Shown here one piece after another: positions 18,801-26,718 of a stretch of 32,647 nt of DNA (the first letter of the stretch is position 1; each line of letters starts with the position of its first letter). The stretch is from a virus, in the IMG/VR virus record IMGVR_UViG_3300044647_001921, positions 1-32,647 of that record, one strand, 5' to 3'. The notes beneath the pieces are model-generated. The model worked only from the letters and a program-made list of their open reading frames with translations. It did no database searches and was not told the origin of the DNA. Made by a program: the position numbers and the translations under genes.

Positions 18801-20007
18801 TATTTTCTGATTTAATTTCAGATATATCATTAATCTGCATCGTTACACCAGGACCATTATCTCTTTGCATCCAGAATTTCTTTTCACTTTTTATTTTTTG
18901 TGCCTCTTCCGGTAATGCCTTTATTATTATTGGTGTTGCACCTATTCCAGTTATAGAATATGTTTTTAATCTCTCCTCCAACTGTTTTTGGGCTCTATCA
19001 GATGTACCCATTAAACCTTCTTCCAAACCACTCTTTGAGTTGTCATCCGTTTTTATCTTTTCTGTATAAGTTATTGGTAGAATGTAATATCTGTGATTAT
19101 ACTTATTAGAACTAAATTGTGGTTTTTCATTTTTTGTTGGTGGTATTGCATCTTTTTTTATATTACCGGCATTAGCAGCAGCTGCATTTGATTTTCTAAC
19201 CGCAGGCCTTTTCTCGTTAGTTTCACATTTATCAGATTGACTGGTTACGGGTCCTTTAGATTTTGGTTCTTTTGTTGTTGTGGTTAATGAATTATTCAAC
19301 TGCCCTTCTAATATATTACCAAATTCAGACTTTTTAGATATATCTGGATTTGCTTTAGTATTTGAAGCAGGTGTTTGTATTTTTATTTTTGCACTACCAT
19401 CTTTATTAACAGTAATGTTATTTTTTATCCAATTTGCTGTTGCATTTACAGTTCCTGCATGATTGCCACTATGAGGGACATTATTTGCAGACGGTAACAA
19501 TGATTCATATTCTTTAACAACCTTTAATAATTGCCCATCACCATTTTTTCTTTTATCGTTTCTTGTAGAATGAACGTATACAAGTTTTGATGAAACAGGT
19601 TTTCCGTTTTTATCTTTTGTGGTTAATGATGTTATTAAATTTTTATTTGACGTATAATTTCCTTTATACGTTGGAATTGCAGCGCCTGAACTAAAAACTA
19701 AATCCCAATTCTCCTTTGGATAGATATTTTCCAAGTATTCTGCACCTAATGAATATCCAACGAGTATTTTTTTAGACGGATTTATACCTTTTGATTTTAG
19801 TATAGATTTGCATTCATCCCATGCTTGAGAAACTTTTCCATCCTGTGTTCTATTAATATTATAGATATTAAAATCTTTTAGAGTGTCAAAACCAAGTGAT
19901 TTCATATAATTTCCTGGTTTTTCTCCACCAATATCCTTTCCACCTATAATAAAAATAAGTGGAGCGTTTTTATTTAATCGTGATTCTATAAATTCACCAT
20001 ATGCCAT
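15820..20007 (-). CDS. Giant multi-domain hub-region enzyme: alpha/beta hydrolase, lysozyme-like and phosphodiester glycosidase domains
   Basis: The product has 1395 residues. Residues 1-200 look like an alpha/beta hydrolase: APLIFIIGG strand, nucleophile elbow GYSLG with Ser86, YVHSTRND with candidate Asp151, and GNHAG with His183. A linker rich in K, N and T follows. About 300-780 is less clear; WSGIFAEHCLK (590-600) and PHHASNS (His719, His720) followed by IGGNT suggest a DUF2272/NlpC-like papain fold, low confidence. About 935-1120 looks like a lysozyme or transglycosylase: AAIAASESTSKYD with candidate Glu951, YAGRYQFGRY, and LLAISHLLGATRAQLYY. Residues ~1168-1395 are a NAGPA-type phosphodiester glycosidase (NGINCSYFE, WTIIGNMDDG, FLDSGGSTCLF with Asp1366). 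Its place after the hub genes suggests a virion-carried envelope-opening protein. AGAGAG precedes the ATG. No signal peptide. Confidence 0.85.
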   Translation of the reverse strand: MAYGEFIESRLNKNAPLIFIIGGKDIGGEKPGNYMKSLGFDTLKDFNIYNINRTQDGKVSQAWDECKSILKSKGINPSKKILVGYSLGAEYLENIYPKENWDLVFSSGAAIPTYKGNYTSNKNLITSLTTKDKNGKPVSSKLVYVHSTRNDKRKNGDGQLLKVVKEYESLLPSANNVPHSGNHAGTVNATANWIKNNITVNKDGSAKIKIQTPASNTKANPDISKKSEFGNILEGQLNNSLTTTTKEPKSKGPVTSQSDKCETNEKRPAVRKSNAAAANAGNIKKDAIPPTKNEKPQFSSNKYNHRYYILPITYTEKIKTDDNSKSGLEEGLMGTSDRAQKQLEERLKTYSITGIGATPIIIKALPEEAQKIKSEKKFWMQRDNGPGVTMQINDISEIKSENIQKNQTVYFGFAGSTKKPEIKPKNTASERIVSYPDTLENMVKKSGPWYNRYWAYRLNSGPNYGYEKFETTISDKGIELISAVIPYWAPPKDEKNPDGEPEVKGDWKKLLKGVPTINSPIDVPIVLNSYQSGVMNNNIRYIYESENELHMTILESEIINKGKLAIGRGLNDSDALNKVPDSSWANYPRWSGIFAEHCLKNSAFTLQEKLGTNIDFYHRSILSRGRLVNHPGNEVMPWSKMKELGVKNRIFKPSKIWLDPKYSNSEEYLEEKEDSTIAIFIIGYHINRNGTLTDRGKKLVNHINNNLKWSMATISAVPHHASNSTLCYTDVLLYMDENGKIVTIGGNTDIPDGDSSIKSGNHIAVKITNFAKFAKATANTYVNGSVIVAKVKSGPKPEIYRESPGLANKLFTTPIFKRYFRVIEKSKTDKRLSEKINSSYYDKLLPYITDVNICSTANSAEREDDTKLDGETTEPEYISQDYVNPLDMEQVSKENCKQLREKYNLKIPVCIPGVSAQATTKVMDSVEMNNCRGGLTPAQIANLMAAIAASESTSKYDIMGGSNNNYAGRYQFGRYTALKDTFTTSGSWKSKKVWNNRRMSKLKIGSLTQYLNCPIAQEIGMQQLIKLNYRYLQSGKNAISKEKINAMRCDELAGLLAISHLLGATRAQLYYKTDGGYEKKDGNGTKASDYFLLGANAVNGIFTHDKDKGINRRLQTICKGEKYFLYPGPLSNGLGLMESKSNTIPKQNTTTNSNINTAPQPVNDNIQISPGEYFIKINPAKVNIVTIPTSGPSELVGKKMYTPEEYLEAANAVNGINCSYFEDTLSASKNKFGVHYIPPFKNDAITDVERDGVPAYKRTPVSRDVGYYAYIDTNNYFKIATQKYLPVPNDSKYVFSVKVRATNASSQNIAPRGGDNRPWTIIGNMDDGNMFVYIFKPNDSKQYLTRYDAVKKLLKLPGIKDSAFLDSGGSTCLFYGGKTIVKPGYKTFPNFLVWQ

Positions 20008-20022
20008 ATAATCTCTCTAGTA

Positions 20023-21558
20023 TTAATTAACTTCAGTTTCAAAGTCTGCACCTTTGGTACCAGTGGGGTTGTAGAATCCATTTAGAAGTGATTTTAATTC
20101 TATTAATGGGTTTCCATCTCTAGAAGGTTTTTTAGTCCATTCTAAATTTTCATTTAATGCAGGATTAACAAACAATTCGTGCCATTTTGATTTTGTTGGA
20201 AATGGTCGTGGAGCAACTTTATATGCTGTTGATTTTGGATTGCCAACATGACAATGATTGAGTCCACCTTTGGTTTGCCGAGCATAATAATTACCACGTT
20301 TGTAATATTTCAAGCTTAAATCATCTGAAGCGTTTCCTTCGATGGTGACTATCGACTTATCTTCTGTAACCAATAGAACTATACCAGCGTGACCACAGTT
20401 ATCCTCATCTGATTGTGATCTAAAAAATATAGATCCAACTGTTGGTTCCCATGAGGCAGGAGCACCCCAATTCGTAACTTGAAGTGTAGCAGAAGCAGAG
20501 GATTGTGAATTTCTTGTAAATGGAATTTTATTTGGATTGTTTTTATACGAATTTATAGAAACAAGCGTACCTTTATCATTTTTAGTTTTGTGTTTTACTT
20601 CTAAACTTGCCATTGCAAAACAATATATCACACTAAGCGTTTCTGCACACCAATGAGTTTCTGTTCTATGAGATCCTGGATAGTTTTTTATTTTACTCGA
20701 ATCCTTATCAATCATTCCTTCATAAAATTTTTTTAACCTTCTTTGTGGTGGAAACCCTTTCATATCAGAATGCATTCCAAACGATGGATCATTTGGATAT
20801 TCATAATTTGAATAAAATGCATCAGTGTCCAGAATAAGTTCCCATTTTCTTTTTCTTGCCCTACCATTCTCGTCTTTTAATTTTTTATCTTTATCGGTTA
20901 ATGGTTGCCACTTTAACATATCAATTGCAACCCATACAACTTCTTTTTGTAAATCATTCAAACCTGTTGCATCCGGATCTGTACAGTTTAGTTTTTCAGC
21001 AGATTCTGCTCCTTCGAGTCCATCTGACTGTTGATCCGATTCTTCACCAGTTGCTTCTTCTGCCGGTTCGTCTGTTGCACAATGCTCACCGTTTTTTAAA
21101 CCATTAGCACTATTTCTATTTTTGGAAGCATCTGTTGCAGTATCTGCAGGATTATCAGGTTTACCTGGTATATTTTCCTGTTTTCCATCTTTGACATCAC
21201 TGGTATCTATACCTTTTTTTGTTGCGTCTTTTTGAAAATCAGTATCAAATCCAGTTCCACTATCATCATCTACGGTATCTACATTTGAATCTATTTCTTC
21301 AGTTTCTTCTGTTTTTGAACCATCATTTTGAGTTGTTGTTTTTGTTGTAACCGTACCATTTGGCGTTGATGTTACACTAACACCAGTTTGATTTTTTGTA
21401 TTTTGTTTTTGTTGATTTGCTTTGTTAAGTTCTTCTATTTCTGTTGAATATCGTTTTCGTATTGCTTCCCTTAATTTTTTAAAATTTAAACGTTCCAATT
21501 CTTGCTCGGTTAATTCTTCATCAACGTTTTCCATTTCATTTATTATTATACCAGACAT
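20023..21558 (-). CDS. CHAP-like cysteine peptidase/amidase in the baseplate hub block
   Basis: The product has 511 residues. Residues 1-50 form a charged helix (ELTEQELERLNFKKLREAI), and about 50-190 are low-complexity, rich in T, D, E, N and probably unstructured. The C-terminal half resembles a CHAP/papain-like peptidoglycan hydrolase: THWCAETLSVIY puts a candidate catalytic cysteine at residue 304, PTVGSIFFRS follows, CGHAGIVLLV gives candidate His390, and TIEGN supplies the usual third polar residue. Such enzymes cut peptide or amide bonds in peptidoglycan. No signal peptide is present, so delivery with the tail is more likely than secretion. GGAG lies eight bases before the ATG. It sits between the leucine-rich-repeat protein and the giant multi-domain protein. 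A stand-alone endolysin is the alternative. Confidence 0.82.
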   Translation of the reverse strand: MSGIIINEMENVDEELTEQELERLNFKKLREAIRKRYSTEIEELNKANQQKQNTKNQTGVSVTSTPNGTVTTKTTTQNDGSKTEETEEIDSNVDTVDDDSGTGFDTDFQKDATKKGIDTSDVKDGKQENIPGKPDNPADTATDASKNRNSANGLKNGEHCATDEPAEEATGEESDQQSDGLEGAESAEKLNCTDPDATGLNDLQKEVVWVAIDMLKWQPLTDKDKKLKDENGRARKRKWELILDTDAFYSNYEYPNDPSFGMHSDMKGFPPQRRLKKFYEGMIDKDSSKIKNYPGSHRTETHWCAETLSVIYCFAMASLEVKHKTKNDKGTLVSINSYKNNPNKIPFTRNSQSSASATLQVTNWGAPASWEPTVGSIFFRSQSDEDNCGHAGIVLLVTEDKSIVTIEGNASDDLSLKYYKRGNYYARQTKGGLNHCHVGNPKSTAYKVAPRPFPTKSKWHELFVNPALNENLEWTKKPSRDGNPLIELKSLLNGFYNPTGTKGADFETEVN

Positions 21559-21575
21559 TTATATCTCCAAAGAAA

Positions 21576-24092
21576 TTAAGCAATAACTTTTATGTTTTCA
21601 TCGAGTTGTAACTTCAATCTAATATTATATTCATCTAACATTTTTCCATTTATTTGATTATTTGCAATAAATGATGCCTTTGAATATAATTTTGGTAATT
21701 CATTTCCCGTTACAATAAAAGAACTATCAGTTAGATAATTTCTACTAACATTCAACTCACCATATACAGTCATATTAGAATACATATTATCTATTAAATT
21801 ATTTGAAAAATTTATGTTACCGTTTACAAAAAGGTTTATTTGTTGGCCTGTATTTGGCAAGGAATGTAATGATTTTAATTTATTATTAGAAACATCAACA
21901 TTATTCACAGTAAACATACCTTTTAAATTTTCTAATTGATTATTCATTGCATAATATGTACCATATACATTATTTGGTCCACCAATCAAATCAACTAAAC
22001 TATTATTAGAACAATCAAAATTACCATTAACTGTTTCTGGTGAATTTTGCAATGAAGTTAGATTCATATTTTTACATATAAAATTTCCTAAAACTCTATG
22101 TATTTTAATTGGTATAGAGTTTAATGGGTTTCCATCCTTATCTTTTTTTCCAGTTAGTGTTATGCTACCATTGTAAATATATGGTGGTGTAATTTTACCT
22201 TGTGAATCTTTTTGAAATAAATTTAAATCTAATTCTAGATAATCCGGAAATGGATTATCCGATGAATCTTGTGTTGATTTTTTATTATCAATTTCGGATA
22301 ACATTTCATTAATAGATTTTGTACCAACTTCTTCATATTCAAATCTATCAACATCATCTCCAGAATTTTTCATAGAATATGCAGCTTCTAATGCAGATTC
22401 ATATTGGTCATCGGTTATTCCATGTTGTTCCTTATAGTCCTTGATGGTATCGGAATTTTTTGATTGCTGCATTTCTAAAGTTTCAACATGATTTAGCAAT
22501 GATTCTGTATAAGATTTTGAAAGTTCATCTAATTTTTTGTATTCTTTTAATTTATTAATAACTTCTTTAAATTTAGCAACACCACCTTTGTCATCAGTGA
22601 ATCCCATTGATACTGCCGCAACTTTTTGGATTCTGTAATCCAATTTATCAAAATTTTCCATAAATTTTGTATTACCAGATGTATTATTATCCATCAACTC
22701 AGAATTTGGTTCACTTATCACCTCATAATTTATTATAGGTTGTTGTGGATCTCTGCCTGATTTAGTGGCTGCATTATCTAATTCTCTTACAAAATCACTA
22801 AATACGTTGTTGTATTTCATACCCATTATTTTTTTTATATCTCTATTCGTTGGGTTTTGGAAATTAAATCCGGATTTATTTGGTAATAAAACAATATTGT
22901 TACCTAAATTATTTTTTAAAAATTCAACAAAAAATTGACCATTGGGTAATTTCAATTCGTAAATAGAATATGGTATACCATTATATCTAACAATACCATC
23001 TTTTGAAATTTCTATACCCTTTTCTTCTATTATTTTTTTTCTTTCAATTGCCTTTTGTCTCATATCATTTACAGTTGTTTTTGTAAATGAACTTTCCCAA
23101 AATGTTCTATCATTTTTTGATATTTGATCAAAACTATAAAAATACCCACTTGTTGTTGGTAATGGTTCTTGTATGGTGGATGTGAAAGATTCAACAACAA
23201 CTTTGGGTTTTCTAGCAGGCGGGTATTCTGGTGGAGCACTACCAACTGGTTGGCTAGGTCTTAAATTTGGCAAATTTCCAACTTGTATCTCTAATAAATC
23301 AAATACATCATATTCAAACAAATATACTATCAATTCTGGTTTAGTTATACCACCCTTTACTCCCTCGACTTCTGTTAATTGAAATGATGCTTGGAAATCA
23401 TCACTCGAAATAGTTGGTGGATTTGTTATTTTTATTATACTCTCTGGTTTAGTAAATTTTCCCAACATTTTTTCAAACTCTGGTTTTAAATTAGATTGAG
23501 CCATCTGTATTGCCTTGTCCTTTACAGATTTTGAATTTGACATTAAATCTACTGATGTTTTCATGGAATCTTTTAAAACATCCATATTTGGTAAAAAATT
23601 ATTTTCCATAATTTTTTGTTTTACAGTTTCATCTAATTTATCAAATTTTGCCATATCCTTAATATCTGCAAGTATTTTTACGGAATCTTTCGATTTAACC
23701 ATATTTTCTATTTCTGTTGCATTTATTCCAATTTTTGCACCAAGATTACTTAACAAATCTTTATTTAGCAAATCTTTTGTTAAGTTTTTTTCTGTTATTT
23801 TATCAAGTAATTGTTTTTTAATTTCAGAAGGATTTGAAGTATCTATTCCAGATAAAGATATTCCATCGGTAATTTCGTTTATTGAACCTAATTTATTGAC
23901 ATCTAAACCCAATGAAGATGCAACTGTTGATAATTTTACATCACCTAAATCTGACAAGGACACATTTTTATATTTCTCCTTGACATCATTCATAACAACT
24001 GATGTATTCTTTATGTTATTTTGTACATTTTCTTTTTCTTTTTCAATGGTAGTACCAACTACCCCTTTAAACATACCTTTTATATCTGCCAT
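21576..24092 (-). CDS. Baseplate hub-region protein with C-terminal leucine-rich repeats
   Basis: The product has 838 residues. Residues 1-210 are helical and rich in K, D and N, starting MADIKGMFKGVVGTTIEKEK. About 220-330 are more beta-like, with KPELIVYLFEYDVFDLLEIQ and a proline-rich linker near residues 280-300. A second helical part spans about 350-620. From about residue 662 to 810 there are leucine-rich repeats of about 20 residues: GNFICKNMNLTSL, GNFDCSNNSLVDL, NNVDVSNNKLKSL, GNINFSNNLI. The same kind of repeat ends the gp5-like protein upstream. GGAG lies eight bases before the ATG. By position it belongs to the hub or to the machinery that carries the enzymes encoded next. I do not recognise the N-terminal part and do not equate it with T4 gp27 or gp29. 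Confidence 0.83.
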   Translation of the reverse strand: MADIKGMFKGVVGTTIEKEKENVQNNIKNTSVVMNDVKEKYKNVSLSDLGDVKLSTVASSLGLDVNKLGSINEITDGISLSGIDTSNPSEIKKQLLDKITEKNLTKDLLNKDLLSNLGAKIGINATEIENMVKSKDSVKILADIKDMAKFDKLDETVKQKIMENNFLPNMDVLKDSMKTSVDLMSNSKSVKDKAIQMAQSNLKPEFEKMLGKFTKPESIIKITNPPTISSDDFQASFQLTEVEGVKGGITKPELIVYLFEYDVFDLLEIQVGNLPNLRPSQPVGSAPPEYPPARKPKVVVESFTSTIQEPLPTTSGYFYSFDQISKNDRTFWESSFTKTTVNDMRQKAIERKKIIEEKGIEISKDGIVRYNGIPYSIYELKLPNGQFFVEFLKNNLGNNIVLLPNKSGFNFQNPTNRDIKKIMGMKYNNVFSDFVRELDNAATKSGRDPQQPIINYEVISEPNSELMDNNTSGNTKFMENFDKLDYRIQKVAAVSMGFTDDKGGVAKFKEVINKLKEYKKLDELSKSYTESLLNHVETLEMQQSKNSDTIKDYKEQHGITDDQYESALEAAYSMKNSGDDVDRFEYEEVGTKSINEMLSEIDNKKSTQDSSDNPFPDYLELDLNLFQKDSQGKITPPYIYNGSITLTGKKDKDGNPLNSIPIKIHRVLGNFICKNMNLTSLQNSPETVNGNFDCSNNSLVDLIGGPNNVYGTYYAMNNQLENLKGMFTVNNVDVSNNKLKSLHSLPNTGQQINLFVNGNINFSNNLIDNMYSNMTVYGELNVSRNYLTDSSFIVTGNELPKLYSKASFIANNQINGKMLDEYNIRLKLQLDENIKVIA
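21650..22092 (-). repeat. Leucine-rich repeat region in the 838-residue hub protein
   Basis: Successive repeats carry a pattern of the form GxFxCxxNxLxxLxxxPxxV, with asparagines and leucines in step. At least four units are readable, then the pattern decays (GELNVSRNYL, SFIANNQI). The boundaries are approximate. Confidence 0.7.
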
Positions 24093-24118
24093 ATTTTAAC
24101 TCCAACCAATAATTTAAA

Positions 24119-26362
24119 TTATGGTATTCCTAAAACTTTCAAACTTCCATCAGAAGTTCCATCCCAGTTTTCTTGAATCCATTTATAGTCTAATGGTTTT
24201 TTAGATACTTGATTGTCAATATGTACACTGTTTGTTATAGTCAAAACACGTGTTTCTCTTTTAATAATTTCATTTGTTAAATTACACGATGATATGAATA
24301 AATGACCTATTGACTTATTTTCTCTTAGTCCTTTCAAAGATGTAAGTTTTTTGTTTTGATCAACTCTATAAGTTTCTATATTACTTGTTGGACCACCAAC
24401 AAGATTTGTCAAATTGTTATTTGTTGCAGAAAATTCTATATTTACTATTATAGGTCCTCCATTAAGACTTACCAATCCTGAAAAATCAACTTTATATCTA
24501 TCTGCAATCTCAGGACCATCTACCAAATCATCTAAATTATTATTTGATGCATCAAAATCGATAACACTATATGGAGAATTTTTTAATGTAACCAAACCCA
24601 TTCCGGAGCAATCAAACTTACCACCAACTTTACCAAATGGAACTGGAATTTCCATTAATTTATCCACACCAGGAATTTTTGAGTTTCTTAAATCAATATC
24701 ACCTTCATAATTTAAATTACCTTCTTCATCAAAACTAACCATATCTATATCAGAAATTCCCAATTGTCTAAATGTTATCCCATTCGGATAATTTTGGTTT
24801 TTACTATCTGGTATCATCGTATCCAGTGTAAAATCAGTTAATTCCCCATCAACAGTTTCATTTGCAGTGTTTTCTTCTGGAACCGTATCTGGAATATCTT
24901 CATTGTTGATTTCACTATTAATTTCTTGTAAGTCTTCAAGTATTTTTTGTTTTTGTTTTTCTATATCATCTATTTTTGCAGTTAAAGTTACAACATTAGT
25001 TGGATCAGCAACAATTTTTTCAGTTTGTGGTAAATAATCACTGGTTGACATTAAATCTTGTTCTGAAGGCATTGGTTTTACATATCCCTCATTATTTTTA
25101 CTTCTGTCTTTAGCTTCAGCGGCAGCATCTGATTTTGGTCCACCACCCTTTTCATTTACAAAAACCAAATCACTTGGTAATTTTTTTATTTTTGATCTTA
25201 AACTTTTTACTTTTCCTTGTAATGAAGTAAATGCTCCTGCATTTATAGGAGGACCAGTTGGTCCAGTATTTGATGTATGAGTCTCTTGTGCAATATGTCC
25301 TAATGCAGAATAAAACAAATCACATAAATCTGCTAACCAATTCATAGTAACGTCACCAAGTAAAACAGGATGAACTGCGTTTACACCGATGTTTACTCTT
25401 GATGATTCCATTTCGATAACATCTTTACCATCTATAGCAATACCTTTCATAGATGAAAGTCCTATACCCTCAGCTGAAAATATCGCAGTTTCTTGTTTTT
25501 TTGAATTTAGTATTAATCTATCCGAAGATATTATTATCTGATTACCTGCAAATTCATTTTTGTTGTGCAAATCTACGGATCTATTTTTAACAGATGGTGT
25601 AAATTCACTTCCAGGTGTAAACTTAACTGCCTGTCCAGATGTCATCCATATCGTAGAATCATCTTTGTCAATTTCTTCTTGTATAAAATCGTTGAATGGT
25701 TTATCGGTTGGGTTTGTTCCATTTGATATAATTAACACAGGATTACCGACTGCACCCAATCCACTTTTCCAATGCGGTTTAACGGGATAATTCCTAGTTT
25801 CATCTATGGTAGATCCTAATCTTATTGAATTTCCAAATCTACCTTCGAGTATTACATCTCCTGGATAAGGTTGAATTGGGTATACATCAATTCTTTCGCC
25901 AAATTTTGAATCGATTGTATCTTGCAATTGCAATCTTTCTTTTACTTTATTTGTAATACCATCGGATGCATTATCTCTCGTATTTTTATCTCTACCATCT
26001 GCACCATCTGGAAGAAATGATGTTACACCAGGAATACCATTATGATGAACAGAACTTTGTATAGAAACAGGATTTGTATAATAATATTCTTTAGATGGTC
26101 TCCCTGCACTATTGTATGCAGTTGGTCCTTTTGTTATGAAAACAACTTCGCCTTTTATTGGAATATTTTTTATATTAGCATCAAGTGGTCTTGCAGTTAC
26201 AACATCGCGTGTTGCTTGAGAACCATATGGTGCTAACATTTTACAGGTGACAGAATACAACTTCTCACGATTTTCACCAAAATAATCTACATCAACTACT
26301 TCGGCAGCAACAAGTTCATATTCAAAACCATCAATTATTGTTTTTTGGTAATTTAGTCCCAA
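24119..26362 (-). CDS. gp5-like baseplate hub/spike protein with C-terminal leucine-rich repeats, TTG start
   Basis: The product has 747 residues from a TTG at 26362, with GGAAG six bases after its end upstream; the next methionine is 41 residues in, inside conserved sequence. The N-terminal part has an OB-fold-like spike/hub character (LYSVTCKMLAPYG, then IPIKGEVVFITKGP, YYYTNPVSIQ). Residues around 240-330 (FAGNQIIISSDRLILNS, IFSAEGIGLSS, IDGKDVIEMES) are the rigid beta segment typical of gp5-like proteins in T4-like phages. No lysozyme insert is visible, unlike T4 gp5; enzymes are on the genes that follow. After a charged helical linker (about 400-500), residues ~575-715 form leucine-rich repeats (GGKFDCSGMGLVTL, DFDASNNNLDDL, EFSATNNNLTNL). 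It overlaps the preceding gene by 32 bases. Confidence 0.87.
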   Translation of the reverse strand: MGLNYQKTIIDGFEYELVAAEVVDVDYFGENREKLYSVTCKMLAPYGSQATRDVVTARPLDANIKNIPIKGEVVFITKGPTAYNSAGRPSKEYYYTNPVSIQSSVHHNGIPGVTSFLPDGADGRDKNTRDNASDGITNKVKERLQLQDTIDSKFGERIDVYPIQPYPGDVILEGRFGNSIRLGSTIDETRNYPVKPHWKSGLGAVGNPVLIISNGTNPTDKPFNDFIQEEIDKDDSTIWMTSGQAVKFTPGSEFTPSVKNRSVDLHNKNEFAGNQIIISSDRLILNSKKQETAIFSAEGIGLSSMKGIAIDGKDVIEMESSRVNIGVNAVHPVLLGDVTMNWLADLCDLFYSALGHIAQETHTSNTGPTGPPINAGAFTSLQGKVKSLRSKIKKLPSDLVFVNEKGGGPKSDAAAEAKDRSKNNEGYVKPMPSEQDLMSTSDYLPQTEKIVADPTNVVTLTAKIDDIEKQKQKILEDLQEINSEINNEDIPDTVPEENTANETVDGELTDFTLDTMIPDSKNQNYPNGITFRQLGISDIDMVSFDEEGNLNYEGDIDLRNSKIPGVDKLMEIPVPFGKVGGKFDCSGMGLVTLKNSPYSVIDFDASNNNLDDLVDGPEIADRYKVDFSGLVSLNGGPIIVNIEFSATNNNLTNLVGGPTSNIETYRVDQNKKLTSLKGLRENKSIGHLFISSCNLTNEIIKRETRVLTITNSVHIDNQVSKKPLDYKWIQENWDGTSDGSLKVLGIP
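24225..24632 (-). repeat. Leucine-rich repeat region in the gp5-like hub protein
   Basis: Repeats of about 20-22 residues follow the pattern FxxxxNNLxxLxGGP, e.g. DASNNNLDDLVDGP and SATNNNLTNLVGGP, then KKLTSLKGL. They are of the same type as those ending the 838-residue protein downstream. The boundaries are approximate. Confidence 0.72.
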
Positions 26363-26705
26363 TTTCTTCTTCCGTTTGTTCTTGTTGAATTTCTTGTATA
26401 CCCTTTAATAGAGATTCTTTTTCTTCATCAGTCAAGAACGAAGAAGATTCTTCGTTATTATTTCCCATTGCACGTTGAATGACTGCTGCCAATTTAACTA
26501 AATGTTCATCATTCTTAACTGAAACTTCTATAAAATCTTTTATTGCTGGAACAAGAATAGCAGCATCACTTATGTTATTTAACATAGGTTTTAAATCAGC
26601 AATAAGTAAATTTATCTGACGATCTTTTTTCTTCTGATTATCGTAAATATCTTTCAATAAATCAGAAAATTTCTTATTACCAAATATTTCATCATCAAAT
26701 TTCAT
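26331..26705 (-). CDS. Small acidic helical protein between late sigma factor and hub gene
   Basis: The product has 124 residues from the ATG at 26705; a TTG five codons earlier is also possible, overlapping the sigma factor stop. Neither start has a good ribosome site. The sequence looks fully helical: FSDLLKDIYDNQKKKDRQIN, a middle part with LVPAIKDFIEVSVKNDEHLV, and an acidic, glutamine-rich end (GIQEIQQEQTEEEIG). There is no membrane segment or known catalytic motif. Its 3' end overlaps the gp5-like start by 32 bases, so the two are likely translated together. A hub chaperone or assembly factor would fit, but nothing in the sequence proves it. Confidence 0.72.
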   Translation of the reverse strand: MKFDDEIFGNKKFSDLLKDIYDNQKKKDRQINLLIADLKPMLNNISDAAILVPAIKDFIEVSVKNDEHLVKLAAVIQRAMGNNNEESSSFLTDEEKESLLKGIQEIQQEQTEEEIGTKLPKNNN

Positions 26706-26707
26706 AT

Positions 26708-26718
26708 CTATAAATATC
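26708..26718 (-). promoter_or_regulatory. Promoter-like motif GATATTTATAG at the sigma factor stop
   Basis: This is an exact copy of the 11-base motif. As at 15811-15821, it begins within a TGA stop codon. Only two bases separate it from the ATG at 26705, so a transcript started here would miss that start. It may serve the hub gene further down, or it may show that the motif is not a promoter at all. Confidence 0.25.

Noticed and set aside
23515-24099. A 194-codon plus-strand frame
   Set aside because: It is antisense to the N-terminal part of the 838-residue protein. It is rich in F, S and I, as expected from the reverse of a K/D/N-rich coding sequence, and lacks domain-like features.
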